Assembly (NCBI RefSeq): GCF_947488835.1 | Contig: NZ_CANLBK010000002.1 | Coordinates: 517,100-581,099 of the forward strand | DNA length: 64,000 nucleotides | From: an uncultured Marinobacter sp. | Lineage (GTDB): Bacteria; Pseudomonadota; Gammaproteobacteria; Pseudomonadales; Oleiphilaceae | Direction: 5' to 3' | In this document: in pieces, positions 47,293 through 55,582 of the stretch | How positions within the stretch are numbered: position 1 is the first letter of the stretch | Layout of the letters: every line of letters starts with the position of its first letter | Notes under the pieces: model-generated | Databases searched by the model: none | Told to the model about the DNA's origin: nothing | The model's input: the letters and a program-made list of their open reading frames with translations, nothing else | Position numbers and translations under genes: made by a program

Positions 47293-48453
47293 GTGCCCGT
47301 ATCAACAAAGCCACCAACCCGCGTTTTACCCGCGTTAGCACTGGCTGCTTTTGCATGTGTGTGGCTGCTTGATCTTGGCGTGGTGCAGCCCAATCGCATT
47401 GTGTCTGGCACCGGCTACGGCCTTTATGCCGCCACCGGTTGGTTTGGGGCGGTGGTTGTGTCGTTCCTGCTGGCGGTTGTCATCGTGCTCGCAACAAGGC
47501 TTACCCCGAAGCGTTTCGGGGCGCTGATATTATTGCTCACCACTGCACTGATGGCCCAGCCGCTGCTGCTTGAGGTGTTTGCGCTGCGCAAGCTTCCGGA
47601 GGATTCTGCCTATGCCCGTATTGGCATAGGTGCAGGGTTCTGGTGCCTGGCATTTTTTCTGGCGCTGATGCTGCTGGAAACACTGGGACGATACAAGGCT
47701 TCCCGCCGGCTGCAGTTTTCAGTGGTGCTTCTGGTTGTCGTAAGTTGGTGGTTCTGCGCCAGCCGCGAAGGGTTGTCCAGCCTATCGCTTATCCGTGAAT
47801 ACGCCAATCGTGCTGACCAGTTTTCCCAGGCTCTGACCACGCATCTATCACTGTCTCTCGGGGCCGTTGCCATCAGTGCGGTGCTCGCGTTTGGTCTGGC
47901 TTTGGCCATGGTGAGGCGAGAGCGGTTACGCAGACCTCTGCTGGGGCTGGTCAGTTTTATGCAAACCATTCCTAGCCTCGCGCTGTTTGGGCTGTTAATC
48001 GCACCTTTGGGCGCTTTATCAGCCGCATATCCCTTTCTTCAAACACTCGGCATACGGGGCATTGGCTGGGCGCCTGCGATGCTGGCGCTCATTGCTTACA
48101 GCCTGTTGCCGATGGTGCGCAATACCTACGTCGCTTTGATGGAAGTGCCCGAGCCTGTGGTCGATGCCGGGCGTGGCATGGGAATGAATGAACGGCAGAT
48201 ATTTTTCAAGGTGAAGCTGCCCCTGGCTTTGCCGGTCATTATTGAGGGTGTTCGGATAACCACAATACAAGCCATTGGCCTGACCGCGGTTGCCGCGCTG
48301 ATCGGTGCTGGTGGCTTTGGCACCTTCATTTTTCAAGGCTTGGGCCAGGCGGCTATGGATTTGGTATTGCTTGGGGCCTTGCCCACAGTGTTTCTGGCCC
48401 TGGCGGCCGATGCCATTTTGTCCGCATTAAAATTCCAGAGGGCTCCCAGATGA
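47293..48453 (+). CDS. yehY: YehY-type permease of osmolyte ABC importer
   Basis: A 386-residue permease, unusually long for the OpuC class but equal to YehY (about 385). Extra N-terminal membrane segments precede the core. The EAA loop region is EVPEPVVDAGRGMGMNERQIFFKVKLPLALP. The start is GTG at 47293, three bases after the osmF stop. Its stop overlaps the ATPase start as ATGA. Confidence 0.9.
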   Translation: MPVSTKPPTRVLPALALAAFACVWLLDLGVVQPNRIVSGTGYGLYAATGWFGAVVVSFLLAVVIVLATRLTPKRFGALILLLTTALMAQPLLLEVFALRKLPEDSAYARIGIGAGFWCLAFFLALMLLETLGRYKASRRLQFSVVLLVVVSWWFCASREGLSSLSLIREYANRADQFSQALTTHLSLSLGAVAISAVLAFGLALAMVRRERLRRPLLGLVSFMQTIPSLALFGLLIAPLGALSAAYPFLQTLGIRGIGWAPAMLALIAYSLLPMVRNTYVALMEVPEPVVDAGRGMGMNERQIFFKVKLPLALPVIIEGVRITTIQAIGLTAVAALIGAGGFGTFIFQGLGQAAMDLVLLGALPTVFLALAADAILSALKFQRAPR

Positions 48454-49397
48454 TTGAGCTGAAAGGCGTCACTCGACGGTTCGGCGACGCCGTGGCGGTG
48501 GATAATATCAATTTGACCATAGAAACGGGTGAAGTCTGCGTACTGGTAGGCAGCTCCGGTTGCGGAAAATCCACCACACTGCGGATGATCAATCGCTTGC
48601 TACCTCGCACCAGCGGCGAAATTCTTGTGGACGGTGAAGACATCAACAACGCCGACCCCGAGGCACTGCGTCTGAATATGGGCTATGCCATACAGAGCAC
48701 CGGGTTGTTTCCCCATTGGACGGTCGCTCGCAATATCGGCGTGGTTCCCGACTTGCTTAAATGGCCAGCCCGCAAACGTGATGAGCGGGTCAGTGAATTA
48801 TTAACCTTGCTGGGGCTGGACCCGGCAACCGACGCCATCAAATACCCTCATCAGCTCTCCGGTGGCCAAGCGCAAAGAGTAGGAGTGGCGCGGGCGCTGG
48901 CAGGCGACCCCAATATTCTTCTGATGGATGAGCCGTTCGGCGCACTGGACGCCATCACTCGGGAAAACCTGCAGCAGGAAATGCTGCGCATCCAGAGGCA
49001 CCTCAATAAGACCACTGTGTTCGTGACCCATGATATTGACGAAGCCCTGAAGCTGGCCACCCGTATTGCTGTGATGGACCAGGGACGGATTATTCAGCAC
49101 GATACGCCAGAGGCGATTCTTCGGCGGCCCGCATCGGCCTTTGTGGAAAACCTGATAGGCAAGGGGGATCGCGGCCTCAAGCTCCTGGGTTTACGAACTG
49201 TGGGTGACGTGATGGCACGCCACCTCCTGCCCAGTCAGTCAGAGCCTTTAGTCGAGGTCCTGAAGGAAACGGACAGCCTGCGCGTTGCTTTATCCATTAT
49301 GGTTTGGCAAAACTCTGATGAACTTCCAGTGTTCAGTGAGGCTGGCGAAGCGGTTGGCAAAGTAACGCGCGAACAACTTCTACAGGGAGGGGCCTGA
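48450..49397 (+). CDS. yehX: YehX-type ATP-binding protein with C-terminal CBS-like region
   Basis: A 315-residue ABC ATPase. Walker A is GSSGCGKST at 34-42, signature LSGGQAQRVGVARAL, Walker B LMDEPFGALD and switch THDIDEA. After the ATPase core (about 1-240) is a CBS-like region (VGDVMARHLL, LPVFSEAGEAVGKVTREQLL), which in osmolyte transporters senses ionic strength. It is coupled to both neighbours by overlaps. Confidence 0.93.
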   Translation: MIELKGVTRRFGDAVAVDNINLTIETGEVCVLVGSSGCGKSTTLRMINRLLPRTSGEILVDGEDINNADPEALRLNMGYAIQSTGLFPHWTVARNIGVVPDLLKWPARKRDERVSELLTLLGLDPATDAIKYPHQLSGGQAQRVGVARALAGDPNILLMDEPFGALDAITRENLQQEMLRIQRHLNKTTVFVTHDIDEALKLATRIAVMDQGRIIQHDTPEAILRRPASAFVENLIGKGDRGLKLLGLRTVGDVMARHLLPSQSEPLVEVLKETDSLRVALSIMVWQNSDELPVFSEAGEAVGKVTREQLLQGGA

Positions 49398-50134
49398 TGC
49401 AAATGCGCTCGTGGATTACTCCGGTTGCCTGGGTTGCTTTGCTGTGCGCTCTGGCTGCATTACTACCCACGATGGCACCGCTGTTTTCGTGGGTGGAGCC
49501 GGGAACCGACAATCTTGTTTACACCAGAGACAGCTTCTGGTTTCTGTTGCAGAGCCATATCTGGCTTGTTCTGGTGTCTGCCACCATTGGTTCGCTGGTA
49601 GCGGTCTCAGCCGGCATCTTTGTAACCCGCCCAGCAGGCCGCGACTTTTTGCCGTTGGTAAGCCAGATAGCCTCCATCGGCCAGACCGTGCCGCCTGTCG
49701 CTGTGCTGGCGCTGGCCGTTCCGGTTATGGGGTTTGGCGAGAAGCCCACGTTCCTTGCACTGGTGCTTTATGGCTTGCTTCCAATCTTGAGAAATACCCT
49801 GGCAGGGCTGGGCGGCATTAACCCGACGGTGCTGGAATCTGCTAAAGGGATGGGAATGTCTTCCGCACAAGTGCTGTTCAAAGTGGAGCTTCCTCTCGCC
49901 GGGAGAGTGATACTGGCGGGTATACGTACATCCGTTACCATCAACATTGCCACCGCAGCGATTGGCTCAACCATTGGCGCCCGCACATTAGGTGACCCGG
50001 TGATTGCGGGGCTGGTGAATGGTAATACCGCCTACGTCTTGCAAGGCGCTATCCTGATCGGCCTGCTGGCTTTGGCTACTGACAGTCTGTTTGAGGCGAT
50101 AGAGCGGGCTTGGGGCCGGGCATTTTCAATCTGA
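49397..50134 (+). CDS. yehW: YehW-type permease of osmolyte ABC importer
   Basis: A 245-residue permease with five to six membrane segments. GINPTVLESAKGMGMSSAQVLFKVELPLAG is the ATPase-coupling loop, and VTINIATAAIGSTIGARTLGDPV follows. Its ATG shares a base with the YehX stop. The last 103 bases lie antisense to the 3' end of the convergent MerR gene. Confidence 0.93.
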   Translation: MQMRSWITPVAWVALLCALAALLPTMAPLFSWVEPGTDNLVYTRDSFWFLLQSHIWLVLVSATIGSLVAVSAGIFVTRPAGRDFLPLVSQIASIGQTVPPVAVLALAVPVMGFGEKPTFLALVLYGLLPILRNTLAGLGGINPTVLESAKGMGMSSAQVLFKVELPLAGRVILAGIRTSVTINIATAAIGSTIGARTLGDPVIAGLVNGNTAYVLQGAILIGLLALATDSLFEAIERAWGRAFSI

Positions 50135-50493
50135 TTCTGTTGCGCTGCGCTGCGTTCCAGCCGCTTCTGTTCATTTTCCAGCATCTGCCTGAGCGACTTC
50201 AGCTCCGCAATCTTTTCATCTACAACCGCGCGCTTCTGTGCCATCAGCAAGGCGCCTTGCGCGCAGTCCAGTGTGTCCTTGCGAAGTGCATCCAGAACAT
50301 CACCGATTTCCTTGAGAGAAAACCCCAGGTCTTTTAACTGCCGCACCATGTGGACGCGCTGAACTGCCTGTTCGGGGTAGTCCCTGTAATTGTTGTCGCG
50401 CCGGCTCACTTCCTGCAACAACCCCTGTTTTTCGTAGTAACGCAAAGTATGGCGGCTTACGCCGGTATGCAGTTCCAGCTCGGAAATTTTCAT
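50032..50493 (-). CDS. MerR-family transcriptional regulator
   Basis: A 153-residue regulator. The N-terminal winged helix is ELELHTGVSRHTLRYYEKQGLL, then a helix pair and the dimerisation coiled coil (about 85-118). It has only one Cys (DCAQG), so metal sensing of the CueR type is not indicated. The C-terminal 34 residues lie antisense to yehW and look non-native, as if the original stop was lost. It is divergent from the SDR gene with a matching operator between. Confidence 0.88.
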   Translation of the reverse strand: MKISELELHTGVSRHTLRYYEKQGLLQEVSRRDNNYRDYPEQAVQRVHMVRQLKDLGFSLKEIGDVLDALRKDTLDCAQGALLMAQKRAVVDEKIAELKSLRQMLENEQKRLERSAAQQNQIENARPQARSIASNRLSVAKASRPIRIAPCKT

Positions 50494-50511
50494 ATTAAGT
50501 CGTCCAGGCTA

Positions 50512-50543
50512 TTGACCTTAGAGTTCACTCTATACCTTAGGGT
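50512..50543 (+). promoter_or_regulatory. MerR-type promoter/operator for the SDR gene
   Basis: -35 TTGACC at 50512-50517 and -10-like TAGGGT at 50538-50543, giving a 20-base spacer, longer than normal. A palindrome, TAGAGT-TC-ACTCTA (50519-50532), sits inside the spacer. This overlong spacer with a central dyad is the hallmark of promoters that MerR proteins activate by DNA distortion. Confidence 0.6.
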
Positions 50544-50573
50544 TATCACGAACTCAACCAAAAGGATCTTTCT

Positions 50574-51686
50574 ATGAACCTGTTAATTACCGGTGCCACT
50601 GGCTTTATTGGACGCCATTTATGTGCCTGCTTAACCGCCCGGAATTACACCGTTGTCGCTCTGATGCGTCGGCCCGATGATCTCCCGGAGCTACGGGCGA
50701 GGGTCGACAGGTTGGGGGGAAGCGGCGATTTGATACAAGCTCTACCCGGCGATCTGTCTGCACCCGGATTGGGCATTTCCGAGTCGCTACCTCCTGTGGA
50801 TGCGGTGATTCACCTTGGTGCCCGTTTTGCCTGGCAGCTGACGCGCAAAGACGTCTACATGGCTAACGTCGAAGGCAGTCTGTCTGTTGCAGAACTGGCC
50901 CGAAGACTGAATTGCCGGTTGGTGTTCATCAGTGGGTTTATGCTTGAAAATCTGCAACACCTGAATCAACTGGGTATTGCCCCGGCTAGCCCAGAACAAA
51001 CCAACTGGCAAAAGGTGTATCGGCGAGCGGGCGCCTACGAAGCCAGCAAATTGGAAGCTGCGCTCAAGGTCAGGTTGTTCGCTGAACAAACCTCACTGGA
51101 TATGGTGGAAGTCCAGCCGGCAACCGTTGCGGGCCAAAGCCAAACAGGCGAACTGGATGCCGCGCAGCCTTTATATCAATTGCTGGATAATCTGTCCCGG
51201 GGGCGCCTTGCACTGGTACCTGGAACGCCTGAACACTGGCTTCCGCTCACGACGGTAGATCACCTGGCTGCTGTGATCGCTGCGGCGGCAATTGCGCAAA
51301 ATGTGCCGGAGCGATTGTTGTGCCTGGATCCGGACACTCCGACACTTCAGCAAATGCTTGCCATGGCCAGTGGTTCGCTAGGCATTAAAGCACCACGCCG
51401 ATTCATTCCCTTACCGGTACTGCGCGCAATTCTGTCCATTCCGGGGGTGCCCAAACTGGTGAATACCTACCCGGAAGCTCTGCACTTCATTCAGGCAAAG
51501 CGCTTCGACACGGCCAATACGGAGCGGTTTCTTGAGTGCCAGGGGCTATTTCGTCCGAATATAGCTTCGGCGATAGAGGCCAGCGTTTATTGGTATCAGA
51601 AGCAGCGAATATCAAACGCTCCAGCCCCCGGCCCTTATGCCGGGCATACATCTGCAACCCCTCCTCCTCACTCAAACGAGGGATAG
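50574..51686 (+). CDS. NAD(P)-dependent epimerase/dehydratase-like SDR protein
   Basis: A 370-residue extended SDR. Its Rossmann start is LLITGATGFIGRHL, then HLGARFAW and VEVQPATVAGQSQTG. The catalytic pattern includes Ser in VFISGF and a YxxxK-like YEASKLE. The substrate is unknown. A good AAAAGGA precedes the ATG. It is the likely single target of the divergent MerR regulator. Confidence 0.87.
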   Translation: MNLLITGATGFIGRHLCACLTARNYTVVALMRRPDDLPELRARVDRLGGSGDLIQALPGDLSAPGLGISESLPPVDAVIHLGARFAWQLTRKDVYMANVEGSLSVAELARRLNCRLVFISGFMLENLQHLNQLGIAPASPEQTNWQKVYRRAGAYEASKLEAALKVRLFAEQTSLDMVEVQPATVAGQSQTGELDAAQPLYQLLDNLSRGRLALVPGTPEHWLPLTTVDHLAAVIAAAAIAQNVPERLLCLDPDTPTLQQMLAMASGSLGIKAPRRFIPLPVLRAILSIPGVPKLVNTYPEALHFIQAKRFDTANTERFLECQGLFRPNIASAIEASVYWYQKQRISNAPAPGPYAGHTSATPPPHSNEG

Positions 51687-51801
51687 AAGGTTGTTAATTC
51701 AACCGATAATCTTGTTGTGAAGCATAGGAATAGCCCGGCGTTCGCTGTTTTTGCCGAATTTAACTGCAGATGTGCGAACGTCAACACAACGAGGTGTTGA
51801 T

Positions 51802-52554
51802 ATGAAAAAGCGTTTATTGGCGAGTCTTGCTGTACCGTTTTCTGTCGCTTTGATTGCCGGCTGCGGAGGCAGCAGCAGTGGTGGAGGCGGAGGTGGCAAT
51901 GGTGGCGGTGGCAATGGCCCCAGTGTTATTGAGGGAACGGCTGCGACAGGTGCGCCCTACACGGGCAGTGATACCATCCACATTATCTGTAAGGGAACCA
52001 ACGATATTCCCATGATTGTGGATGCGGACGCACAAGGCGAGTTTTACTTGCCGCAGGAGACATTCGATGCACATGGGGCCCAATTTCCCTGCACGGTCGA
52101 TTTGCAGAGCGGCAATTTGCGGAGTTACACCAACCAGCCCGGAAGAGTTAACCTGACGCCTTTTACTACCTTGGCTTTCCATAGAGCGATGATGGACCAC
52201 ACAGGCCAGACCGCACTGATGGGACTGGATGTGGATACGGTCGACCCTGCAGCTTTTGGCTCTGAGCTAAGCATGGCTACCGGAAATGTGAAGGTTGCGT
52301 TAAAAGCAGCGTCCGGTGGCAGTGATGTTCCTTTCGATATCTTTACGGAAGTCTTCAAGGCGGATCACAACAGTGAGTATGATCGCTGGCTCGACGGGTT
52401 CGGAGATGCCGTGATAGCGGATTATTCGCTACCAGGCTCAAGTTTTATGAATGCGTTTTTGAGCTTTCCGCTGAAGTATGCCACGTCAGCGGACCCGGCT
52501 TCATTTGCGGAGTCAGCGGTAACCCCGCCGTTTACAATGACGGTGCCTCAGTAG
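51802..52554 (+). CDS. lipoprotein of unknown function, apparently frameshifted near its 3' end
   Basis: A 250-residue lipoprotein (lipobox LIAGC, then a Gly/Ser/Asn linker). The start is the ATG at 51802 preceded by GAGGTGTTG, not 51751. The globular part begins IEGTAATGAPYTG, like carboxypeptidase-regulatory or SdrD-B-like beta domains. After about 52510 the annotated frame turns poor and stops at 52552, while the neighbouring frame becomes coding-like (NPAVYNDGASVDKVFYFKSV) up to a TAA at 52668-52670. A single indel near 52500-52525 would give a protein of about 289 residues. Function is unknown. Confidence 0.7.
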   Translation: MKKRLLASLAVPFSVALIAGCGGSSSGGGGGGNGGGGNGPSVIEGTAATGAPYTGSDTIHIICKGTNDIPMIVDADAQGEFYLPQETFDAHGAQFPCTVDLQSGNLRSYTNQPGRVNLTPFTTLAFHRAMMDHTGQTALMGLDVDTVDPAAFGSELSMATGNVKVALKAASGGSDVPFDIFTEVFKADHNSEYDRWLDGFGDAVIADYSLPGSSFMNAFLSFPLKYATSADPASFAESAVTPPFTMTVPQ

Positions 52555-52714
52555 ATAAGGTGTTTTATTTCAAAAGTGTGGTGGCAGGCAGCAACCACAC
52601 ATTGAAATTCAGCTTCACCCGTGCCGGCACTCGCCGGCATATCTCGTTTTTCGTGCCGGAAAATCGATAACCTGATTAATATAAAACCCTCGCACCCCTC
52701 CATGAAGTACTGGG

Positions 52715-53479
52715 TTATTCCTTGTTTTCACCTGCTTTCTGCCGGGCTTGGAAAGCATCACTGAATGCAGCCGCAAGTATACCTGTTGGCATAGCAACAA
52801 TACCGATACCTGAAATGGCTGTTAGGCTGGCAAAAAACTTACCGGCAGCAGTGATCGGCGTGACGTCTCCATACCCTACTGTTGTCAATGTGGCCACGCT
52901 CCACCATAGAGCCCTGGGGATGCTTCCGAAATCCTCTGGCTGCAGATCAGCCTCGAACAGATAAAGAAAGGCGCTGGAAATTAGCAACAGAATAAAGGCG
53001 ATCATTGCGCTCATGAGCAGCTCGAACTTGCGTCTCGCTGTAGCTTCCCAGAGAAGGTCCCAAGCCTGTGTGAAACGTCCGAGACGGGATACCCGAAGTA
53101 TCCTGAATATTCGCGTTAGCCTGATATAGAAAGCCAGGGAGTTGGAGACGAAAGGTGCCATGAACGATAGAAGTGCCAGCAAATCAAAAATGGCCCATCC
53201 GGATTTCATGTAACGGAGTCGACCGAATGTACCGGAGTACTTTGGATTCTCCGGAGCGACATACACCCGAAGACCGTATTCAATGACAAACAAAATGAAC
53301 AGAATCCGCTCAGTTATCAAGAAGACGGACGGGTAGGCCTCCCTGATGGGGCGCTCGGTCTCAATGACCGCCAGCAAAACCGAGACAATGATCAGGGCGC
53401 AAATTGCGAAGTTGAAGGAGGATAGCCCCTTTTGGTTCCACGCAGTGGCGTCAACATACCTGTAGAGAAGTCGGCGCAT
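52715..53479 (-). CDS. voltage-gated-type potassium channel / ion transporter
   Basis: A protein of about 254 residues with six membrane segments: S1-S4 with Arg-rich S4 (IRLTRIFRILRVSRLGRF), then S5, pore and S6. The selectivity filter TLTTVGYGDVTP identifies a K+ channel (Kch/KvAP-like). There is no RCK domain, and the C-terminus is a short coil. The start is the ATG at 53479 with GGAAAA upstream; 24 extra residues from 53551 are unlikely. Confidence 0.9.
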   Translation of the reverse strand: MRRLLYRYVDATAWNQKGLSSFNFAICALIIVSVLLAVIETERPIREAYPSVFLITERILFILFVIEYGLRVYVAPENPKYSGTFGRLRYMKSGWAIFDLLALLSFMAPFVSNSLAFYIRLTRIFRILRVSRLGRFTQAWDLLWEATARRKFELLMSAMIAFILLLISSAFLYLFEADLQPEDFGSIPRALWWSVATLTTVGYGDVTPITAAGKFFASLTAISGIGIVAMPTGILAAAFSDAFQARQKAGENKE

Positions 53480-54047
53480 TGTTGTATTTTCCGGAAGTGC
53501 CAGTCGCTTTTCAGCCAAAGGTCTTGGGCAAAAGGGATGGCTGGAATGCAATGTTCAAATGGAGGTTACCGGAGCAGTTGGTAAGGGGCAAATGGCCTGA
53601 GTTGGGCCGGGCTGAGTGACTCGATAAGAACGGAGGCTTTTATGCCCTGATTGAGATCTGCTTTCACTCAATCGAGGGTCCAGCAGAGCGGTTCAGGAAG
53701 TGTTATCAAAAACGAAAAAAACCGGACCGTGAGGTCGCGAATTCTGAGTGGACTTTATAGCCATTCGTGAGGAAGAGTTGGTACCGTGGAGAGGACTCTC
53801 CAAGTCAAAGTTTATTATATTTTAAATCAATGGCTTGCTGTCTCTGTTTGGTGGCTTGTGTGCTAGGTGTGGACACAAGCTAATTCCGCATAGCCTATGC
53901 TAAATTGCTGGTTGCCTCCAATAGGGTGCCGTATCTGCGAAAAAGGCTTATGGCGCTCAATTCGAATGCAGCTATATTGACAAAATGTGTCGTTACCTTA
54001 TGGTGAGTATGCAGTTTAAATATACATGAAAAGGACTTTTTTTGAGT
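53480..54047. other. intergenic region between divergent channel and outer-membrane protein genes
   Basis: About 570 bases. The right part (53800-54040) is AT-rich and probably holds the promoter of the barrel protein. An open stretch from about 53618 to 53759 on + (LDKNGGFYALIEICFHSIEG...) has no start codon and no known match; it may be a gene fragment. No transposon ends or RNA genes were seen. Confidence 0.5.
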
Positions 54048-54683
54048 ATGAATAAGAGAATTTTTTTGGCAGCAGTGGCTGCTTCCGTTATGGCTTCTGG
54101 GCAGGCATACGCGCAGTCAGGAGGGCAGGGTGTTGGTGCTAGCAACTTTGCCTACAGTTCGATCGGGGTTAGTCTGGGAAAAGCAACATTGGACGACTCG
54201 ATTATCCTCGGGGGTGAAGTGTACGAAGACCTTGGTCTTTTTGCATTCGGTGGCAGTCTTCAGGTATTAGACAATCTAGTCTTACTTGCGGGCGTCGACG
54301 CAATTGCAAACGATGGACGTAATTCAGAGGTATCGCAAACATCTGTGTCATTTGGACTTAGTGTTCCAATTCCTCTGGGTGATCGCGTAGACCTGGTCCC
54401 AAGTCTTGGGTTCTCTCGTGCGGAATTTGAGATTTGCGAATATAACTATTGTGTGTCTGATGACGACTCTTTTGCGGTCTATGGCGTTGGTATTAGGGCA
54501 TGGGTAGTGCCAAGTCAATTTGAGATCAGTGCTGGTGTTGCTAGCTCCAATCAGGAAGACTCTGATTCAGTTGTCTCACTGGGAGCTCATGGATGGCTTA
54601 AAGAGCATCACCGGATAGGGTTGGACTATCAGGATACGGACGGAATATCCTTGCTTTCACTGGGTTATCGATACGTTTTCTAG
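54048..54683 (+). CDS. small outer-membrane beta-barrel protein
   Basis: A protein of about 211 residues with signal peptide ending AYA|QSG (about residue 22). Alternating beta strands follow (FAYSSIGVSLGKA, LFAFGGSLQVLD, VSFGLSVPIPLGDRVDLVPSLGFS), and it terminates LLSLGYRYVF with the C-terminal Phe needed for Bam insertion. It resembles OmpA-like or OmpW-like eight-strand barrels. AAAAGGA lies upstream; a TTG at 54042 is an alternative start. Function is unknown. Confidence 0.85.
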   Translation: MNKRIFLAAVAASVMASGQAYAQSGGQGVGASNFAYSSIGVSLGKATLDDSIILGGEVYEDLGLFAFGGSLQVLDNLVLLAGVDAIANDGRNSEVSQTSVSFGLSVPIPLGDRVDLVPSLGFSRAEFEICEYNYCVSDDDSFAVYGVGIRAWVVPSQFEISAGVASSNQEDSDSVVSLGAHGWLKEHHRIGLDYQDTDGISLLSLGYRYVF

Positions 54684-54706
54684 TAGAGCTATTGGCTTTA
54701 ATGCAA

Positions 54707-54731
54707 GAAGGCCCCAGTAGGGGCTTTTTTG
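54707..54731 (+). terminator. Rho-independent terminator after the barrel protein
   Basis: AGGCCCC (54709-54715) pairs with GGGGCTT around AGTA and runs into TTTTTTGTT. It lies 24 bases past the stop. Confidence 0.8.
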
Positions 54732-54912
54732 TTAGTTATTAACGAACGCTCAGTGTGTGGAAGGTTTCTGTCAGCAAAAAAACTGTGTGCCATATAGATA
54801 GGCTGTAGGGTCAATCGGTTTCCGGTTTTGGTTCAAAGAGGGAGAGCTGCGTCGATCTCAAACAGTTTTCCTGTCGGAGTGCGACGGGCAGTGTGTATTT
54901 ATCAGTCCTGCC

Positions 54913-55149
54913 GTGACCTCAAACGTCGTTAGCGCAATGCCTGTTGAGAAAATTGTAGAGTTAACCTGGGAACGGAATCGATCTACCGATGTGGTTGAGT
55001 TCATGCTTAATGACGAACAGGAGATCGTTGGCCGCTGCGTGCATCCGGTTGATAGCCTGCATTGGCGAGAGTTCGTCTACTGTGCTCATGTGCTGGCGGT
55101 GGAGAGTGATCGGCTGGAATACTTGGTTTGCGAGAAAGATCAGTTTTGA
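54913..55149 (+). CDS. small hypothetical protein
   Basis: 78 residues from a GTG, or 70 from the ATG at 54937 (MPVEKIVEL). Mixed composition with many charged residues and two Cys; no signal or membrane segment. No clear ribosome-binding site. It is not recognised and could be spurious, but the residue pattern (LTWERN, VHPVDSLHWREF) looks protein-like. Confidence 0.4.
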   Translation: MTSNVVSAMPVEKIVELTWERNRSTDVVEFMLNDEQEIVGRCVHPVDSLHWREFVYCAHVLAVESDRLEYLVCEKDQF

Positions 55150-55357
55150 TCCAACATGCTCCATGGTTAGACGGTGAAAGACCTGCGAACGCATTGAGGT
55201 AAGACATTGTATGTCGCTTCGTTGTGTATTCTATTGGTGTGAGCCTGCGCAGCTAAAGCCAAGCCTGCATAATTTAATTTCAACTCACAAAATGCAATGT
55301 AAATCTTAAAGTCGTGGTATGCTCCTGTAACCAGATTTTTTAGTCAGAGGCACAGCC

Positions 55358-55582
55358 ATGATCCGCTGCCATCTCGCCCGCATGATGGGCGAGCACAAGA
55401 TGCGTATTGCCGACGTTGCCAGAGAAACGGGGCTAAGCCGGGCCACGGTGACTCTGCTCTATAAAGAAACCGCGCAGAAAGTGGATCTGGAAGCCATTGA
55501 ACAGATCTGCGTACTATTCGATTGCAGTGTAGGTGACCTGCTGGAGTTGGTGCCAAACCCAAATGACCAAGGAGCGGCCTGA
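55358..55582 (+). CDS. Xre/Cro-family HTH regulator of the restriction operon
   Basis: 74 residues. An HTH_XRE/Cro-type helix-turn-helix: MRIADVARETGLSRATVTLLY, then LEAIEQICVLFDCSVGDLLE. It is a likely controller of hsd expression during establishment. Its stop shares a base with the hsdR ATG (TGATG). A -10-like TATGCT lies at 55318-55323. Confidence 0.85.
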   Translation: MIRCHLARMMGEHKMRIADVARETGLSRATVTLLYKETAQKVDLEAIEQICVLFDCSVGDLLELVPNPNDQGAA

